Made by a program: the position numbers and the translations under genes. The notes beneath the pieces were generated by a model, which did not search any database, was not told where the DNA came from, and worked only from the letters and a program-made list of their open reading frames with translations. A DNA stretch of 5,108 nt from NCBI GenBank assembly GCA_964372145.1, contig CAYJPM010000052.1, forward strand, positions 1 through 5,108, written 5' to 3'. Positions within the stretch are counted from its first letter, which is position 1. The number at the start of each line of letters is the position of its first letter. Below, piece after piece: positions 4,973-5,108 of the stretch. This stretch comes from CAKOSP01 sp964372145 (lineage in GTDB: Bacteria > Bacillota_I > Bacilli_A > RF39 > UBA660).

Positions 4973-5108
4973 ATGGAAGATAATAATAAAACTGTAAAAC
5001 CAAGAGATGGTAAATTTAATAACAGAAGAAGAAAATTTGAACCTAAGAAAAACCTTTTAGAAGAAAAAGTTATATCTATTGGTAGAGTAACAAAAGTTAC
5101 TAAAGGTG
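4973..5108 (+). CDS. rpsE: 30S ribosomal protein S5 (N-terminal part, cut by window end)
   Basis: S5 lies at the back of the 30S near the mRNA entry tunnel, with S3 and S4, and influences decoding accuracy and spectinomycin binding. Only the first 45 codons are present. The segment LLEEKVISIGRVTKVTKG (28-45) aligns with the family's LEERVVxINRVxKVVKG just before the double-stranded RNA-binding domain. Gly37 stands where Asn is usual. The preceding 27 residues (MEDNNKTVKPRDGKFNNRRR onward) form an Asn-, Lys- and Arg-rich extension about 18 residues longer than in Bacillus; basic extensions of this kind occur in mycoplasma-like S5. An in-frame ATG at 4970 is possible but sits too close to the ribosome binding site. 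Place and partial sequence make the identity firm. Confidence 0.95.
   Translation, partial: MEDNNKTVKPRDGKFNNRRRKFEPKKNLLEEKVISIGRVTKVTKG

Noticed and set aside
1..5108. A hidden mobile element, CRISPR array, defence or other new system
   Set aside because: Genes cover nearly every base, gene order is canonical, and I see no direct or inverted repeats, transposase or foreign insertion in either strand.

Overview
The window is an uninterrupted stretch of the bacterial S10-spc ribosomal protein operon, all on the + strand. The order is the canonical (rplB end)-rpsS-rplV-rpsC-rplP-rpmC-rpsQ-rplN-rplX-rplE-rpsN-rpsH-rplF-rplR-(rpsE start). Thirteen genes are complete. The last codons of rplB are inferred at the left edge, and the first third or so of rpsE is cut by the right edge. 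The S10-type block (to rpsQ) runs straight into the spc-type block (from rplN) without any gap that could hold a terminator and promoter, so I read it as one transcript.

The organism looks like a low-G+C member of the Bacillota/Mycoplasmatota group. The DNA is strongly AT-rich, AGA is the main arginine codon, and starts have strong GGAGG ribosome binding sites. S14 is the short four-cysteine zinc form. L16, S8, L14 and L18 align end to end with Bacillus/mycoplasma homologues recalled from memory; for example, L16 has a mycoplasma-like SYDGKAKGN segment. An uncultured gut-type Bacilli or Mollicutes-related lineage fits best, but the sequence alone does not fix the genus. All seven Trp codons are TGG and no complete gene has an in-frame TGA, so the standard bacterial code reads every gene.

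Packing is extreme. The longest untranslated gap is 16 bases, and rpsC/rplP, rplP/rpmC and rpmC/rpsQ overlap. Five stop codons (including that inferred for rplB) are TAG fused into TAGGAGG, so the end of one gene is also the ribosome binding site of the next. Two start choices matter: rpmC is best started at an internal TTG (1722), and rplF at the ATG at 4062. rplE alone has no convincing ribosome binding site.

The products are all ribosome parts: the mRNA entry and head of the 30S (S3, S14, S19, S5), 16S binders (S8, S17), the tRNA/5S/central protuberance side of the 50S (L5, L18, L16, L6), the exit tunnel and its rim (L22, L24, L29), and the subunit bridge (L14). I found no new system. The points worth a second look are departures from conserved ribosomal positions: a rewritten L22 tunnel hairpin tip, an L24 whose C-terminal half is replaced by a lysine-rich tail, single substitutions in L16 and S3, and the unusual coupling of stops, ribosome binding sites and starts.
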